From NCBI RefSeq assembly GCF_033958435.1, contig NC_134137.1, positions 248,790,501 to 248,854,500 of the forward strand: a stretch of 64,000 nucleotides of DNA, read 5' to 3'. The notes below the pieces were generated by a model, which ran no database searches, had not been told where the DNA came from, and worked only from the letters and a program-made list of their open reading frames with translations. A program made the position numbers and the translations under genes. Positions 44,421-56,900 of the stretch are shown here, piece after piece. Position 1 is the stretch's first letter. Each line of letters begins with the position of its first letter. Source of the stretch: Carettochelys insculpta (Eukaryota; Chordata; Testudines; Carettochelyidae).

Positions 44421-47402
44421 GGCCCCTCCCCTCCGCAGCCCGATCGCTAGTGAGTACAGCGGAGCCCGGAGTTACGCGAGGTTCGCGCTATTGCACCTGC
44501 TGGGTTACCTCACATTTTGGGCAAGTCTGGGGAGCTGGGAACTAGGTGGCAGCCTGGCTCCCCTGGGCTTGTAGGAGCTGGGAAACTGACCAGTGCTCCA
44601 GGGCTGGTCAGTTTCCTGGCTCATGCCAATGGTGGGGAGCCAGGCCTGGCTTTTTCCCAACTTCCTCCAGCTGGGGAGAAGCCTGGGTGGCAAAGTGGTC
44701 TGTCCCCTGGCTCCGGAGCTGGGCGGGCAGACAGCTGCCACAGAGGGGCTTCCCCCTGGTTTCCCCCAGCTGGGAAAGTAGGGAACTGGAGTGGGGAGCT
44801 GGTGGAGGAGCTGTACTCCCCATCAGCCCCGGGAACTCCAGTATTTTGACTTGTGCCCAACTTGTGTTAACGCAAGTTAAGCGCAAGCCAAAATCACATA
44901 TATTGGGGGTTTACTGTAACTAGTCCTGGTGCCCTCTCTGTGCAGGAGTATCCATGTCCAGGGTCTGCATGCAGGACTGCTGGGTCCCCAAGGATTAATG
45001 CTGGATTTCTAGCTAAGTATAGTGGGCAGGTGCCTAAGGGTGCTAGGGCTCTAGTGGTGCCTTATCTTCTTAAAACTGCAATATAAGGCTGCCCCTGCCA
45101 ACACACAAAATAGACAGCTAGCTAGCTAGGCACTGTGAAATTTGGAGGTGCTGGGTAGAGCACAGATGATGCTGTGCCTTGAAGCGCTTAAAGAGTAATT
45201 TGGGCATTGGTGAGGACCCCTTGGTGGGACATTTGTCCAGGTCTTTTGTGTCAGTGTGAGTGTACCCTCCCTGTGTAAGCCCACATCTTCCAAAGAAATG
45301 CTTTATTTTAGACATCTCTGTTTTTTAGCATCCATCTCAAAACATGATGTGCCTGCTACTAGTGCTAAGTAACCTCAGGTCCAGTTGATGTCTGTGGGAA
45401 CTGCCTGTGCTTAACATCTTGGAAAATCAGGCCTAAGTTTCTTATGGTTGGGCATCAAAAATAAACACAGTTATTTCTGAAATGCTGGACTTTGGTTTTT
45501 CTCAGGACATCTTGACATAAGCTAAGTTGTTGGTTTGTATATTTTATTATTTCAGGTAATTGAGAACTGTGTTGCAGCCGCTGGCTTCAGTGTTGGAGAG
45601 TTTGCAGCCCTGGTGTTTGCTGGAGCCTTGGATTATACAGAAGGTAATTAACAGACTCTTTCTAATACATTTGGAATTGCCTTTCAGAGTGGTTTCCCCT
45701 CTATGTATATACTGCTCTTTCAAAACAGCCCTCTGTGACAGCTATTCCTTGCTACTTCATTTCCTTTCCTTCTAATATAACTTTCTAAATTCAGTTTCTG
45801 ACAAAGTGACATACTACATATTTCAAATTTCAGTTAAAAACATTGTATATTATAAACACATAGTAATAAAATAAACTTATTTTAAGCCCTCAATCCTGTA
45901 GCTTAGTGAATGTAGATGAAATTTTTTTCACATTTGGAATAAAATTGTAAGAACAGAGTTGGTCCCTTCATTTAGAGCTAGGTTAGAGTTACTTTGTAGC
46001 ATACATAAACTGATTCACAATGTGACAGACTGTTAAGACATTGAACTTTAAGACAAAATTTCTAGGTCTTTTAAAAACTGATCACTTTTGAAAAATGAAA
46101 TTTTTATACATACGGTGTTATATATTTTCAGTTTTGCCTTAAACTTGCTTCCAGCAAATTCAGAAATGCTGAACTACTCATTTTAGGAGAACATAAAACT
46201 ACTGACTCCAAACATTGTGAGAAGTGTAAATATATCTATCATTATTTTGAATTAAATATGGTGAAACATTCATTGTTGGACTTCTGGAAAGGAAAGAGGT
46301 GTATATATAAGGGGTATATACAATTAGTTTTAATGTGTGTGGGTTTTTTGTGAAAGGTTGAGAATAATAGTCTGCAACATAATAGAGTGAAAGTAACTAT
46401 TTTTCATTGAGGTTTAAGCTTATTTGGAATTTTTGTTCTATGTCTAGCCTTGTATGCAGTGAAAGTACGTGCAGAAGCTATGCAAAAGGCATCAGAAGCT
46501 GTTCCAAGTGGGATGCTATCAGTTATTGGTCATCATGAGTCAAATTACAATTTTGCCTGCTTGGAAGCTCGTGAACACTGCAAATCATTGGGTATAGAAA
46601 ATCCTGTTTGTGAAGTTTCAAATTACCTGTTTCCAGATAGCCGAGTCATTGCTGGACATTTGCAGGTATTACTTCAAAATAAATATCTAAATACATTATT
46701 CTAAGTGTTTGCCATCCTTTAGGCTTAAAGGAAGCCTAACAATATTGGCCCAATTTTGACCAATGGAAACTTGTCAGAACAAAGGTTACGGTTTGGGTTT
46801 CTGCAGTCCTTATCCCATTGTACTTTTTCTCTGAACTGTATGATTTAGGTCCTTAGTTGAGAATGAATTTAGTATGTGGTTTGTAAAAGACAAACAGATC
46901 AGGGTAATGTCATGTTGCCCTAAGTTGTGTAAAGTAAAGTGACTAAATCTGTGGCCTTTTGTTTGTTTGTTTTTCCCAGGCTTTGGAGTTCTTGCAGGAG
47001 AATTCCCGAAAATATCATTTTAAGCGAACAAAAATGCTTCCAGTCAGTGGTGCTTTTCACACAAGACTTATGGAACAAGCAACACAGCCTTTGGCTGAAG
47101 TTCTAAAATCGGTTGAGATTCAGAAACCATTCATCAGTGTCTATTCAAACGTCGATGGTAAAAAATATATGCATTCAAAACGTATTCAGCATTTATTAGT
47201 AAAGCAGCTTGTTTCACCTGTTAAGTGGGAACAAACTATGCATGCTATATATGAAAGAAAACAAGGAGTAGAGTTTCCTTATACATATGAAGTTGGACCT
47301 GGGAAGCAGCTAGGAGCAATGCTCAAAAACTGCAATTTAAAAGCCTGGAAATTCTATAAACATATTGATGTTTCAGAAGATGAGGAAGAAGAGGAAACAT
47401 AG
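43930..47402 (+). CDS. MCAT: MCAT, mitochondrial malonyl-CoA:acyl carrier protein transacylase, complete
   Basis: Exons 43930-44382, 45556-45643, 46448-46665 and 46980-47402 join in frame through GT/AG introns. They give 393 residues, against 390 in human. ATG 43930 is the first in-frame ATG of the exon. The first 50 residues are Arg/Ala/Ser-rich without acidic residues until the Glu tract, as expected of a mitochondrial presequence. Motifs: FPGQGSQFVGMG (about 75-86), the nucleophile-elbow GFSVGEFAAL spanning exon 2 (active Ser), and SGAFHTRLM with the catalytic His in exon 4. The enzyme moves malonyl from CoA to mitochondrial ACP in type II fatty-acid synthesis, feeding lipoate production. 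Oddities: a Glu-rich tract (EGEEEEEAAAA) before the catalytic domain and an acidic C-terminal tail (SEDEEEEET). A start further upstream would need a non-ATG codon. Confidence 0.96.
44457..44916. mobile_element. TA-flanked pogo/Tigger-like non-autonomous element, copy 2 (MCAT intron 1)
   Basis: It begins CAGCGGAGCC and ends GGGTTTACTG with TA on both sides (44455-44456, 44917-44918). It is the same family as 25121-25620 in the opposite orientation, sharing the ggctggtcagtttcc and acttgcgttaa-type blocks. It lies 74 bp after the MCAT exon 1 donor. Confidence 0.65.
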
Positions 47403-47495
47403 TTTTGTACGAGACTACATGGTACTTTTTCCTCCCCCTGCTTAACTTTAAATACTTTTTGTTTCTCCTGAAAAAGACTGACATGAATCTTAAAA

Positions 47496-47501
47496 AATAA
47501 A
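47496..47501 (+). other. MCAT: MCAT poly(A) signal candidate
   Basis: AATAAA lies 94 bp after the stop codon. Further AATAAA-like sites occur near 48026, so alternative 3' ends are possible. Confidence 0.6.
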
Positions 47502-48555
47502 AGTGTCTCTTATTCCCAGAAGAGCTCAGAACTCACAATTGCCAGGAGAGGTTTCCTTCTCCATATTTGGCTGCAGCATATGTCATATGGAAGGACTACT
47601 TTTAAGGTTCAGCCATTCAGCCTGTCATTTCCATGGGATTGCTAATAATTTGTCAGATTTGGACCTAGTTCTGTAAGCAAATCCACATGTGAAGGCCCTT
47701 TGACCCATGTGGCGTCAAGCTGAAATCAGTACAGTCCCGGTCACGTGCAAAGATCTCTCTCTTGGCTCTAGTTGCAGAATCAGTCCCTTTTTACGAATGT
47801 TTTCTTATGTGGACTTTGTGTTTAGTGAGATCAAGAATTTCATTTAGATAAATGGATTAACTTTCAGTAACTATCATGTTTTGTTTCATAAGTTATATAA
47901 TCAGTGAAAGAAATAACCAAAATGCTCTTTCTTTTATGTTTTGTTTCTACAGGAAAATTTTATTTTTTTTCACACGTCACTTAAGTTAAAGTATTAAAAA
48001 TACAATTTTCTTAAGGTTATGTTATTAATAAATTATTTATAAAGCTTTTCCTCCATGAATTAATACTATTGGTTTAGTAATTATATAAATTTTCTCTGTA
48101 GAAGGAAATGTTTTCCTTCCCGTGGGCTCGCTGGGGCTTGAGATTGTTGTAGAGGGCTTCTTTTCCTAAGTTACCAGGGACAGATGTGATGTTTCAGCCT
48201 ATAGCCACTTCTCCCAGAAGCTTGAACAGAATTCGTTACTACCAAATAAGTGTAAATAGTAGTCTTGAATTCTCTGTCTGTGAAGTCTCTTTAGATCAGG
48301 GTGGTCTAGCTACAAGCCTTCAGGGCCACGTGTGGCCCACGGATCAATCATTTTTTGTGGTTGCTGTAACAATGTGGGCTTTGGTAGGGGCATGATGTGG
48401 CCTTGCGGGACCCTCCATGGGCAGCTGGGCTGCCAGGTGGGAACTGTAATTCGAGCCTTGCATATGTTTCATACGGGTTCCGGGGCAAGCCAGGAGGTGC
48501 TCTGCTTCTTTGCCTTCCCAGCCACCCTAGAACCTGCCTGAACCATACTAAACAT

Positions 48556-48671
48556 TAACAGAGAGTAAGCTGTGCTAGTCTATACACTATCCACCTAATA
48601 AACTATTTTGCTAGTCTTTAAAGTGCTACTTGACTGATAGTGTATAGACTAGCACGGCTTACTCTCTGTTA
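48556..48671. mobile_element. Penelope-like tail hairpin inside the hAT
   Basis: The 35-bp arms 48556-48590 and 48637-48671 are reverse complements with one mismatch (taacagagagtaagc ... tatacactat). The loop contains the PLE tail (cacctaataaac ... aagtgctacttgac), as at 9.8 kb. Confidence 0.7.
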
Positions 48672-49092
48672 GTATTCAACATGCAAGGCACTACATTTAG
48701 CCGTTTGGAATGGAGCACACACAGTCATTTCCGTTTTGGGGACAATTTATAACTCCAGATTAGTGGCATACTAAACATGTTCCACAGCAACACAAGGTGA
48801 AAAAGCAGGCGGGGAAGGGAGAGGCCAGCATCAACCTAGCATTCCCCTGCGCTTCTTTGGCTTCTGTCTGGGAAGGCAGAGCCTTTCTTTGCCCTAGTCA
48901 TGAGCCACCCATGCTGGTAACTGATGCATGGTTACAGTGCACTCAGTGATTTTCAGTTTGTAACATACAGATTTTTCAGGTGAACTGTGTGTTTAACATG
49001 AAATGGAAAGAATTTCTATTCCTTGAAAATAAAGGAAAGCTAATATGTCTCACACGCCTGTAAACTGTTGCTGAGCTGAAAAAATATATTAG

Positions 49093-50790
49093 GTGGCATT
49101 AGGAGACAATTCACAAAACAGTATGTCCCAGTATATAGGAAAATCACAAACTGATATTTTGATGGACCTGAAAAGCCAACATCAGAAGCAAAGGGATGTG
49201 CTATTTAAGTGTGGGAAGCCTCAAAAGGCAAGCCTTACTCCATTGTGTGAAGTCACTCTGATGCTTATGAAAAAGAACAAGTTATTTAGAGCTGCAGAAT
49301 TGATAAGGAAATGTGCAGTGAAGGTGGCACAAGCATTTGGAGAAGGTAAAATGGACAGAAAATTTGAAAGTGTGTCATTGTCTCATCAAATGGTTGCAAG
49401 AAGAGAGAAACTTATTGAGCTTTCTTAAAACTTAATGAAACTTTCTTTCACACCCAAAGGTATAATGAAGCAGTGTAAATACTTTTCATTGGCTTTGGAT
49501 GAAAGTGCAGACATCTGTGGCATAAGCCGAATGCTCATATTCACAAACACTGTAGATGAGAATGCTGTGGTACAATAAGAACTGATAAAGATGCAGCCCT
49601 TGGATGACAAGTCAAAAGGTTCAGATATTTATCCAGCTCTTGATTCTGCTGTCAGTGAATATGGTGAATTTAAAAATGTTCCCGAATTGTAACTGACAGT
49701 TTAAGAACCATGACTGGCAGTAAAGGGGTTAACTGGTTTGCTGGAGAAAAATGGAGTGCATTGTATCACACTACACTGCAATACTCATCAAGAAGCATTA
49801 TGTGGCAGGTTATTACAGATGAGTATCATGCACAGTGTTGTCAACATAGTGAGCTTAGGGGAGGCAACAAATCTCAGACACCTATATCTCTCCTTGAAGG
49901 ACTGAAAGCGCAATGTAGTGACCTACCACTACACTCAGATATCAGGTGGTTAAGTGTTGGGAAGACTTCAGAATTTCTTTGTTCTTTTCATTTCTTCAGA
50001 ATGAGCAACACAAGATGATTTTCTTCGCACCCCAGTAGTCAGTCTGACAGTTCACTTGAATGTGCTGAACCAGAGCTTACAAGGCAGGCAACAGAATGTT
50101 TTCCAGCTAGCTGGACACACTGAAGCTTTTTTCAAGAAACTGCCACTATTCATTGTGGCTACATCTACATGTGCTGTTTCTTCCGGAAATGGCATGGTAG
50201 TGAGCCGTCTGGAAGATGCTAATGAAGTGCAGATGTAAATTTTCTGTGCCTCATTAGCATATGGGCACGTGATTTGGAGTCTAGAAGAAGCTCTTCCAGA
50301 CTCCAAAATACATGTGCGGATGTGCAGCCCATAGAGGCCTTCCAGAAGGAAATCCTCCTTCCAGAAGCCCCCTCTTCCTCGGTGCCTAATCCATTATGCT
50401 TTAAGTACAACAATCACCCCAAATAGTGGAACTCCATGCTGGGCTAGAGGAAAAATACAGTCTACCTTTTTTGTTATGATGGCAAATAGCCACCACATAA
50501 CCTCATGCTATTATGTGGCAAGATATTACAGATAACTGTCATGAATGGTGTTGTCATTAGCACAGTCACCAGAGCTTCAGCTTGAATTCTGTGAACTGCA
50601 ATTTGAACCACTGTTGCTAACAAATAAATGAAGATCAGGATAGTTTCTGGAAGTTGATCTGCAAGGGTTGCCCCAAGCTAAGAGACTGTGCATTCAAGAT
50701 ATGTAAATACTACCAAACATTGACTATATGTGAAAAGTACATTTTCTGTGATGAAACAAGTGAAATCTGAAACCAAATGGGAAATGAAAC
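49093..50790 (+). pseudogene. hAT transposase pseudogene (Charlie / GTF2IRD2-like family)
   Basis: The open part 49093-49428 matches the transposase N-terminal region by pattern (KAAELIRKCAVKVAQAF-like helix followed by VARREKLIEL). Downstream the frame is broken by stops but continues recognisably: a YFSLALDESADICG block at about 49480-49515 (first catalytic Asp region), then LPLHSDIRWLSVGK near 49923-49965. An hAT dimerisation-domain remnant (KLRDCAFKICKYY then CEKYIFCDE) lies at about 50678-50755. A MITE-like insert sits at about 50155-50385. It is not functional. Confidence 0.7.
50155..50520. repeat. MITE-like insert plus repeat unit shared with 57905-58045
   Basis: 50155-50385 starts gtggctacatctacatgtg and contains cctcattagcatatgg, like the MITEs elsewhere, but its right end is missing. 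50386-50520 (cctaatccattatg ... accacataacctcatg) recurs in inverse orientation at about 57905-58045, just outside the hAT. Confidence 0.5.
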
Positions 50791-51020
50791 ACTGGAGGCA
50801 TGTCTTTGACTCACTGTCATCACCACCACTGATACTGAAATGGATACTCTAATAAAAGAAAAACCTCATCTCCAGACCTTCCATTACTAGGAAAGAGTAA
50901 AACTACAATAGTGTGACAGAAATATAGTATCTCCTTTTCATCTTTAACATTTTCTATTTCTATCTGTTCTAGTTATCAGGTTTTTTATGCATTTTTCATG
51001 GAGCTTTGGAGGAAATAAAT

Positions 51021-51199
51021 TTCTTCTTTGAGTGGTCCCCGTGGGTGCTCCACAGTAGGTGTCGGGCTCGCCCCGGCGCCGCAGCTCGGAAAATCTTCAG
51101 CAGTCTCCGTCGGGTCGCGCATGCGCCGATGCATGTCGGCTCTTCGCGCGCTTACGGTCACGTGCGCGATCCGGTCCCCGCCAGTTCCTTCTCAACCGC
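51021..51199 (+). repeat. DIRS left inverted terminal repeat
   Basis: It starts ttcttctttgagtggtcccc and pairs with the right repeat, which is about 30 bp longer at its outer end. It is GC-rich with many CpG. An outer-end match to the internal complementary region shows that the left end is not truncated. Confidence 0.85.
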
Positions 51200-51495
51200 C
51201 AACGGCTGCAGACAGAATCTTCTCCGGCTCCAACGCCCGAGACAGATAAATCCTTATTTTTTTCTAGTGTTAATAGTTTTAACAGTTATAGTTAGCAGTT
51301 CTATAGTTATTATAGTTAGTCTCTCTGTTAAAGTTGTTTAAAACCTAAAGACTATCTTAGAACAGCAGCGGCCGCCTCTGGGCGGGCCCGCCGCGTTTGT
51401 TGTCAGCCTTCAAAGGCCAACGGTTGTTTAACATCAACTAATAGACTGTTAAGTGTGCTATTAGCACATAAAGGACTCAGAGTTAAGTTTTAACA

Positions 51496-53724
51496 ATGCC
51501 ATCCCCCGGCTTTAAGAAGTGTGAATCTTGCCGGGAGGCCATGCCTGCTTCGGATGGCCACAGCAAATGCATACGGTGCCTCAGGGAGACACACGTTCCT
51601 CAGAAGTGCTCCCATTGTTCTAAGTTGACTAATAGAGCTAGAAAAGACAGAGAAATGAGGCTGAAGATGCTGTTAGTTGACAAAGCACTTCAGCCTGCCG
51701 CATCGGAGACAGTACATGCGGAGGGCTCTTCAGGAGCGCACAAGAGGAAGGCTGCCTCTTTGACCTCCTCTGCGCAGAAGAAAAGAAGAGCCTCACCTAC
51801 TTGATCCCTGCCCCTGACTGTTGGGAGTGGGACGAGTGTAACAAAGGGCCCGCGCACGCTGGCTTCCTCTACTGGTAAAGTTGCGGCGCATGCAACAACT
51901 CAAGGCCCTGCAGTGACTGGGGAGTCGGCACCGAGAGCCGTGCGGGCACTAATCAGTTCAGCACCGGCTACTGTGGCACCGATCGGGACTTCCGCGGCGG
52001 CACCGAAGACGGCGGCACCGAGGACAGCGGCACCGGGATCGGCGACGACGGCAGCGACAGTAGCGGCACCGACAACAGTGGCACCTGGAGCAATGGAAAT
52101 CAGCATGACACCTGCTCCGGTACCAAGTTCACCAATAGGGCCACCCAAGAGGGTAAAGGCTAAAACGAAGACCAGGCACCACATCCCCTCTCCTGAGGGA
52201 ATTGCACTGCCTCTATCACCGCGATCACCACCAGAGATTCGATGGGCAGCAACACCTTCAGCCTGCCACAGACGTCCTCCTTTTCTTCGGAGCCTATCAC
52301 AGGGATCTGCACGCTTTTCTCCAGCATCTAGCAGAGACCCCTACGAGTCTTCTCATAGAGGCTCTCCTCGCACATCGGTATCATCTCGGAGGTCTCGTCA
52401 TTTCAGGCACCACCCTTACATCCTTGGGTCATGGTCCAGGTCTCCATCGCTGGGCTCCTGTCCCTGTTGCTACGACCACCATCATTATGCGGGGCGTCAT
52501 CATAGGAGTTCGATGTCTCGCTATGGATCCCCGTCTACCACTCCTCAACACCAAGGTGTTCTGCTTCCACCTGGGGGAACACCACGGCTGCCCCAATCAG
52601 AGGCTGGGTCTAAGGACACTGAACCCCACCTCGAAATTCCACAAAGACAATCACAGCAATACAGCCAGGATCCAGAGGAATTGGAGGAGAGATACCATAG
52701 TGACGCCTCCTCATCCTTGCCAGACGAGGCCGTGGTCCCTGGAGACATTTCTCCCCCAGATGACCTGAAACAGTTCCAGGAGCTGTTCAAACGGGTAGCT
52801 CAATCCCAAGATATTCAAGTGGCGGAGATGCAGGAGAAACACCACAGACTCCTTAAAAACCTCAGGCCTCCATCTTCTTCTAAAATTGCTATTCCCTTGG
52901 ATGATGCAATCATGGAGGCAGCCACTAATATATGGCAGACCCCAGCATCTGCTCCGCCTACCAACAAAAGGGTGGACAAAAAGTACTTCGTCCCTGCGAA
53001 AGGGATGGAACTTCTATTTAGTCATCCACAGCCAAACTCGCTGGTGGTTGAATCGTCCCAACACAGGTCCAAATCGGCCCAGTACAAATCTGGGGGATTG
53101 GACAAGGACATAAAAAAGTTGGATCTTCTGGGTAGAAAAGCCTACTCCTCCTCTACCCTATTGCTACGTATGGCCAACTATGCCGCTCATTTGTCGAATC
53201 ACAATTTTGACAATTATTCCATGCTTACTGCCCTCATGGACTTCCTTCCAGAGGAAAAAAGGCCAATTCTTAAGTCAATCGTGCAAGAGGGTTACGCGGC
53301 TTCTCGAGCGGGCGTGCAGATTGCACTCGATGTGGCGGATACAGCGGCCGGTGCCGTGGCCACTGCAGTGGTAATGCGGAGAGAGTCTTGGCTTCATACA
53401 TCCAGCATTCCAAAGGAGTTGCAAGTCAAAATTGCAGACCTCCCCTTCGACAAAATAAAATTGTTTGCTGAATCGACTGACTCAGTTCTACACTCGAGCA
53501 AAGATTCCAGAGCGACGCTTCGGACCTTGGGGATATATACCCCACCGTTCAGAAGGAAGAAATTTTATCCTCAACAACGCCGTTATGGTTACCAACAACA
53601 AAGTGCCCAATTTCAGCGGGGGTATGATCAAGGGCGTCATCAACAAACACATTATAAAGGCCCTAGGCGCCGGCCTCAGCAGGGCAGCGCCCCCACAGGG
53701 CAAAGCGCGAGACAGCAAGTTTGA
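51496..53724 (+). pseudogene. DIRS gag-like ORF1, one in-frame TGA
   Basis: One frame of 743 codons starts at ATG 51496. It is broken only by TGA at 51802-51804, and the 36 codons between that stop and 51913 are open. The N-terminus has a Cys-rich zinc-finger-like module (CESC ... KCIRCL ... KCSHC), then basic, Ala/Thr/Pro-rich and Ser/Arg-rich segments, and a C-terminal helical part. DIRS gag is thought to package element RNA. The TGA could be CpG decay of CGA, but that is inference. The last 260 bp overlap ORF2. Confidence 0.75.
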
Positions 53725-55654
53725 CGGGTATGTCGAGGGCAGTGAAGCCAAGACTGTACCTCAGTGCCTATCTCAGTACATGTTCCATCACCGACTCAAG
53801 CCATTCTACCCACAATGGGAAAGCATCACGTTGGACAAGTGGGTACTGGAGATTGTAAACACGGGATACACGATCCCCTTCCAGTCTTTACCTGAACCAA
53901 ATCCTCCCACCGCACCCGTCCTCAGAGACCCCTCTCACCTACCGGAATTAAGGCGGGAGGTGGACCATCTCCTATTCATAGGGGCGGTGGAGAGGGTACC
54001 GGAACAATTTCAAGGCAAAGGCTTCTACTCCAGGTATTTCCTGACAGAGAAGAAGACAGGGGTGTGGAGACCCATTTTGGATCTACGTGCACTGAACCAG
54101 TACCTACGCAAACAACGCTTCAAAATGACTACGATGGCTTCAATAATCACGGCACTAGACCAGGGTGATTGGTTTGCGGCCCTCGACTTGCAGGGCGCGT
54201 ATTTTCATATTGCAATTCATCCAGCCCACAGGTGCTTCCTCCGGTTCCTTGTGGGTACAGATCATTTCCAGTACAGAGTCCTCCCATTTGGACTCTCTTC
54301 AGCACCCAGAGTTTTCACCAAGACCTTAGTGGTGGTGTCAGCATACCTACACAGACAGGGAGTTTTCATTTTCCCGTACCTGGACGATTGCCTGTTAAAG
54401 GGGACCTCCCGGGAGGAGGTACTACGGATGATACACATCACCACAAACACATTTACCTCACTGGGCCTCATCATCAATTTCTCAAAATCAAAGACCGACC
54501 CCACACAAAATATAGAGTTTATAGGGGCTCGGATAGACTCAGTCACGTCAAGGGTGGATTTACCCGAGGCATGTTTCTGTGCCATCGAATCTCTCGTACA
54601 ACTACTAACGTACAGCCCCACTGTTCCAGTTCTCACGTGCTTACAACTGTTGGGGCATATGGCAACCACCACATTTGTGGTGCAAAACGCCAGGCTGCAT
54701 ATGCGAGGATTGCAGCATTGGTTGGCAACAGTATACAAACCCTCAATCCACAACATCCACAAGAGAGTGTCACTTACAACAGAGGCATGAAGCTCGCTAA
54801 CATGGTGGGAAAACCCCAGGAATCTCCTGACGGGGTGCCCTTCCACCAACCGCAAATCACGGTGTTCATTACAACAGATGCCTCCCACATGGGATGGGGG
54901 GCTCACATGGACGACAAAACCACTCAAGGATTATGGTCCCCCACGGAGAAGACACTGCACATAAACATATTAGAGCTCAGGGCAGTGTTCAATGCGTGCA
55001 GGCACTTTCTTAATTACCTGCGTGGAAAAGTAGTCGGCATGAATACCGACAACACCACCACCATGTTTTATATAAACCGACGGGGGAGCCAGGTCTCGTA
55101 CGCTTGGTGCGGAGGCGGTCTGGCTCTGGAACTGGTGCATCACCAACAATATAACTCTAAAGGCTTCATACCTACCGGGGATCCACAACGTCAAGGTGGA
55201 CCAACTCAGCAGACACTTTGCGCCCACTCATCAGTGGCAGATCTGTCCAGATCTACTCCACCAAGTGTTCCGCAGATGGGGTTTTCCCAAAATCGACTTG
55301 TTCGCCACCCGAGAAAACAAGAGATGTCCCCAATACTGCTCCAGAGCGGGCATGGGACAGGGGTCTTTGGGGGACGCCTTCATGATCCCATGGAAGGGCC
55401 CTCTACTTTATGCATTCCCTCCCACGACACTTATACACAAGGTCTTGGAGAAGACCAGAAGGGAGAAAGCACGCGTGATACTCATAGTCCCAACATGGGA
55501 CCGACAACAGTGGTTCCCGTTGCTCTTGCGCATGGCTCAACATCAGCCATTTCTCCTACCAACAGTACCAGACATTCTCTCTCAGGCTCGGGGGTCAATA
55601 CTGCACCCGCACCCGAACAGACTTCAGCTACAAGCCTGGCTAATCCATGGCTAA
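53465..55654 (+). pseudogene. DIRS ORF2: reverse transcriptase, RNase H and C-terminal region, two frame shifts
   Basis: RT lies in the frame 53465-54790 with VWRPILDLRALNQYL, ALDLQGAYFHI and the catalytic FPYLDD motif near 54370-54390. RNase H (TTDASHMGWGAH, then LELRAV and NTDNTT) is read in the +2-shifted frame between about 54790 and 55140. The original frame resumes by 55196 (IDLFATRENKR ... YAFPPT) and ends at TGA after 55651. Two compensating indels therefore interrupt an ancestral RT-RH polyprotein. The region after RNase H corresponds to the methylase-like segment reported for DIRS elements, but I cannot confirm this by eye. Confidence 0.8.
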
Positions 55655-56691
55655 GCGCCCTAGAGACTACATGCTCAGAGGGAGTACAACAAGTCCTTGA
55701 ATGTAGTCGGAGAACCTCCACCAGAAAGACTTATCAGCACAAATGGTTGCGTTTTTCCGAATGGTGTTCCTCCAGGCAACTAATACCCCAGGACGCCACC
55801 ATACCTACGATTCTGGATTATTTGCTACAACTCAAACAAAATGGACTTTCGCTATCCTCTATAAAGGTGCATCTGGCGCCTATATCAGCGTTTCGGCATG
55901 AAAAGGATGGATCAACCACATTTGCCCATTCTGTTGTCTCGCGTTTCCTAAAGGGGTTGGTGAACCTGTACCCCCCTCGGAAACCAATACCACCGTCATG
56001 GAGTTTAGACCTAGTTCTACGCACCCTCTCGGGACCGCCCTTTGAACCATTGGCTACGGTCCCCCTTCGACTACTTACTATTAAGACGACTTTCCTCCTG
56101 GCAATCATGTCAGCTCGCAGAGTGAGCGAGCTCATGGCCATATTGTCCACACCACCCTGCACGATTTTCTCCAAAGAAGCGGTGGTCTTACGATTACACC
56201 CAGCCTTCGTTCCGAAGGTCTCTTCAGACTTTCACATCAACGAACCAATAGTGCTGCCCTCGTTCTGTCCTAACCCTCACAACTCAAATGAAGAGGCACG
56301 GTTGCACTTACTTGACGTAAGAAGGGCACTGGCCTTCTACATCGATAGAACTAAACATTTCCGGAAAACGGACAGACTCCTGGTGTCCATTGCATCCAGG
56401 TCAAAAGGAGAAGCGCTATCTTCACAGAGGATTTCAAATCACATTGTGTCTTGCATAAGACTGTGTTACGAGATTCGCAAGACTCCTCTGCCAGTTCTGC
56501 CAAGAGCCCACTCTACTAGGGCAATGGCGGCGTCAACAGCCTTCTTCAAAGGCATCGCGCTGAGAGATATCTGCAGAGCGGCGACATGGTCTTCCTATGA
56601 CACCTTCACCAAGCACTACGCCATGCACAGGATGCTTGATGAGGATACACGCCTGTCGACAGCAGTCCTTTCACGGGCAAGCTGCGCATAA
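55495..56691 (+). CDS. DIRS tyrosine recombinase (ORF3), intact frame
   Basis: ATG 55495 opens a 398-residue frame. An open frame extends further upstream, but it covers RT-RH sequence in a different frame. Catalytic residues of the tyrosine recombinase/integrase family are all present: box I Arg in SARRVSEL (about residue 209), HSTR in box II (His 339, Arg 342), and a candidate nucleophile Tyr in ATWSSYDTF (about 368). The N-terminal SAM-like core-binding part is recognisable (TRKTYQHKWLRFSEWC). It would integrate the circular DNA copy of the element. It overlaps the end of ORF2 by 160 bp in another frame. No stop or frame shift was seen, so this is the best-preserved ORF of the element. Confidence 0.85.
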   Translation: MGPTTVVPVALAHGSTSAISPTNSTRHSLSGSGVNTAPAPEQTSATSLANPWLSALETTCSEGVQQVLECSRRTSTRKTYQHKWLRFSEWCSSRQLIPQDATIPTILDYLLQLKQNGLSLSSIKVHLAPISAFRHEKDGSTTFAHSVVSRFLKGLVNLYPPRKPIPPSWSLDLVLRTLSGPPFEPLATVPLRLLTIKTTFLLAIMSARRVSELMAILSTPPCTIFSKEAVVLRLHPAFVPKVSSDFHINEPIVLPSFCPNPHNSNEEARLHLLDVRRALAFYIDRTKHFRKTDRLLVSIASRSKGEALSSQRISNHIVSCIRLCYEIRKTPLPVLPRAHSTRAMAASTAFFKGIALRDICRAATWSSYDTFTKHYAMHRMLDEDTRLSTAVLSRASCA

Positions 56692-56738
56692 ATCGAGTAC
56701 CCACCTCCTTTTTCAGGGCGGGTTACTGCTGGGTAGTC

Positions 56739-56840
56739 ACCTACTGTGGAGCACCCACGGCGACCACTCGAAGAAGAAAGAGAAGTTACTCACCTGTAGT
56801 AACGACGGTTCTTTGAGATGTGTCCCCGTGGGTGCTCCAC
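56739..56840. repeat. DIRS internal complementary region
   Basis: The first half is the complement of the left terminus (tactgtggagcacccacgg). The second half is the complement of the right terminus (gttactcacctgtagtaacg, then ccccgtgggtgctccac). In DIRS elements this is the template for joining the ends into a circle. Confidence 0.8.
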
Positions 56841-56900
56841 TACCCACCCGTTCCTCCCCACTTCGGAGCCCTGCTTGTGTGTTTTTTAGGGGCATCCGGA

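Noticed and set aside
54169..55494. The upstream part of the long frame ending at 56691 as recombinase
   Set aside because: This part covers RT in the wrong frame and RNase H after a frame shift. Only the part from about 55495 corresponds to the recombinase.
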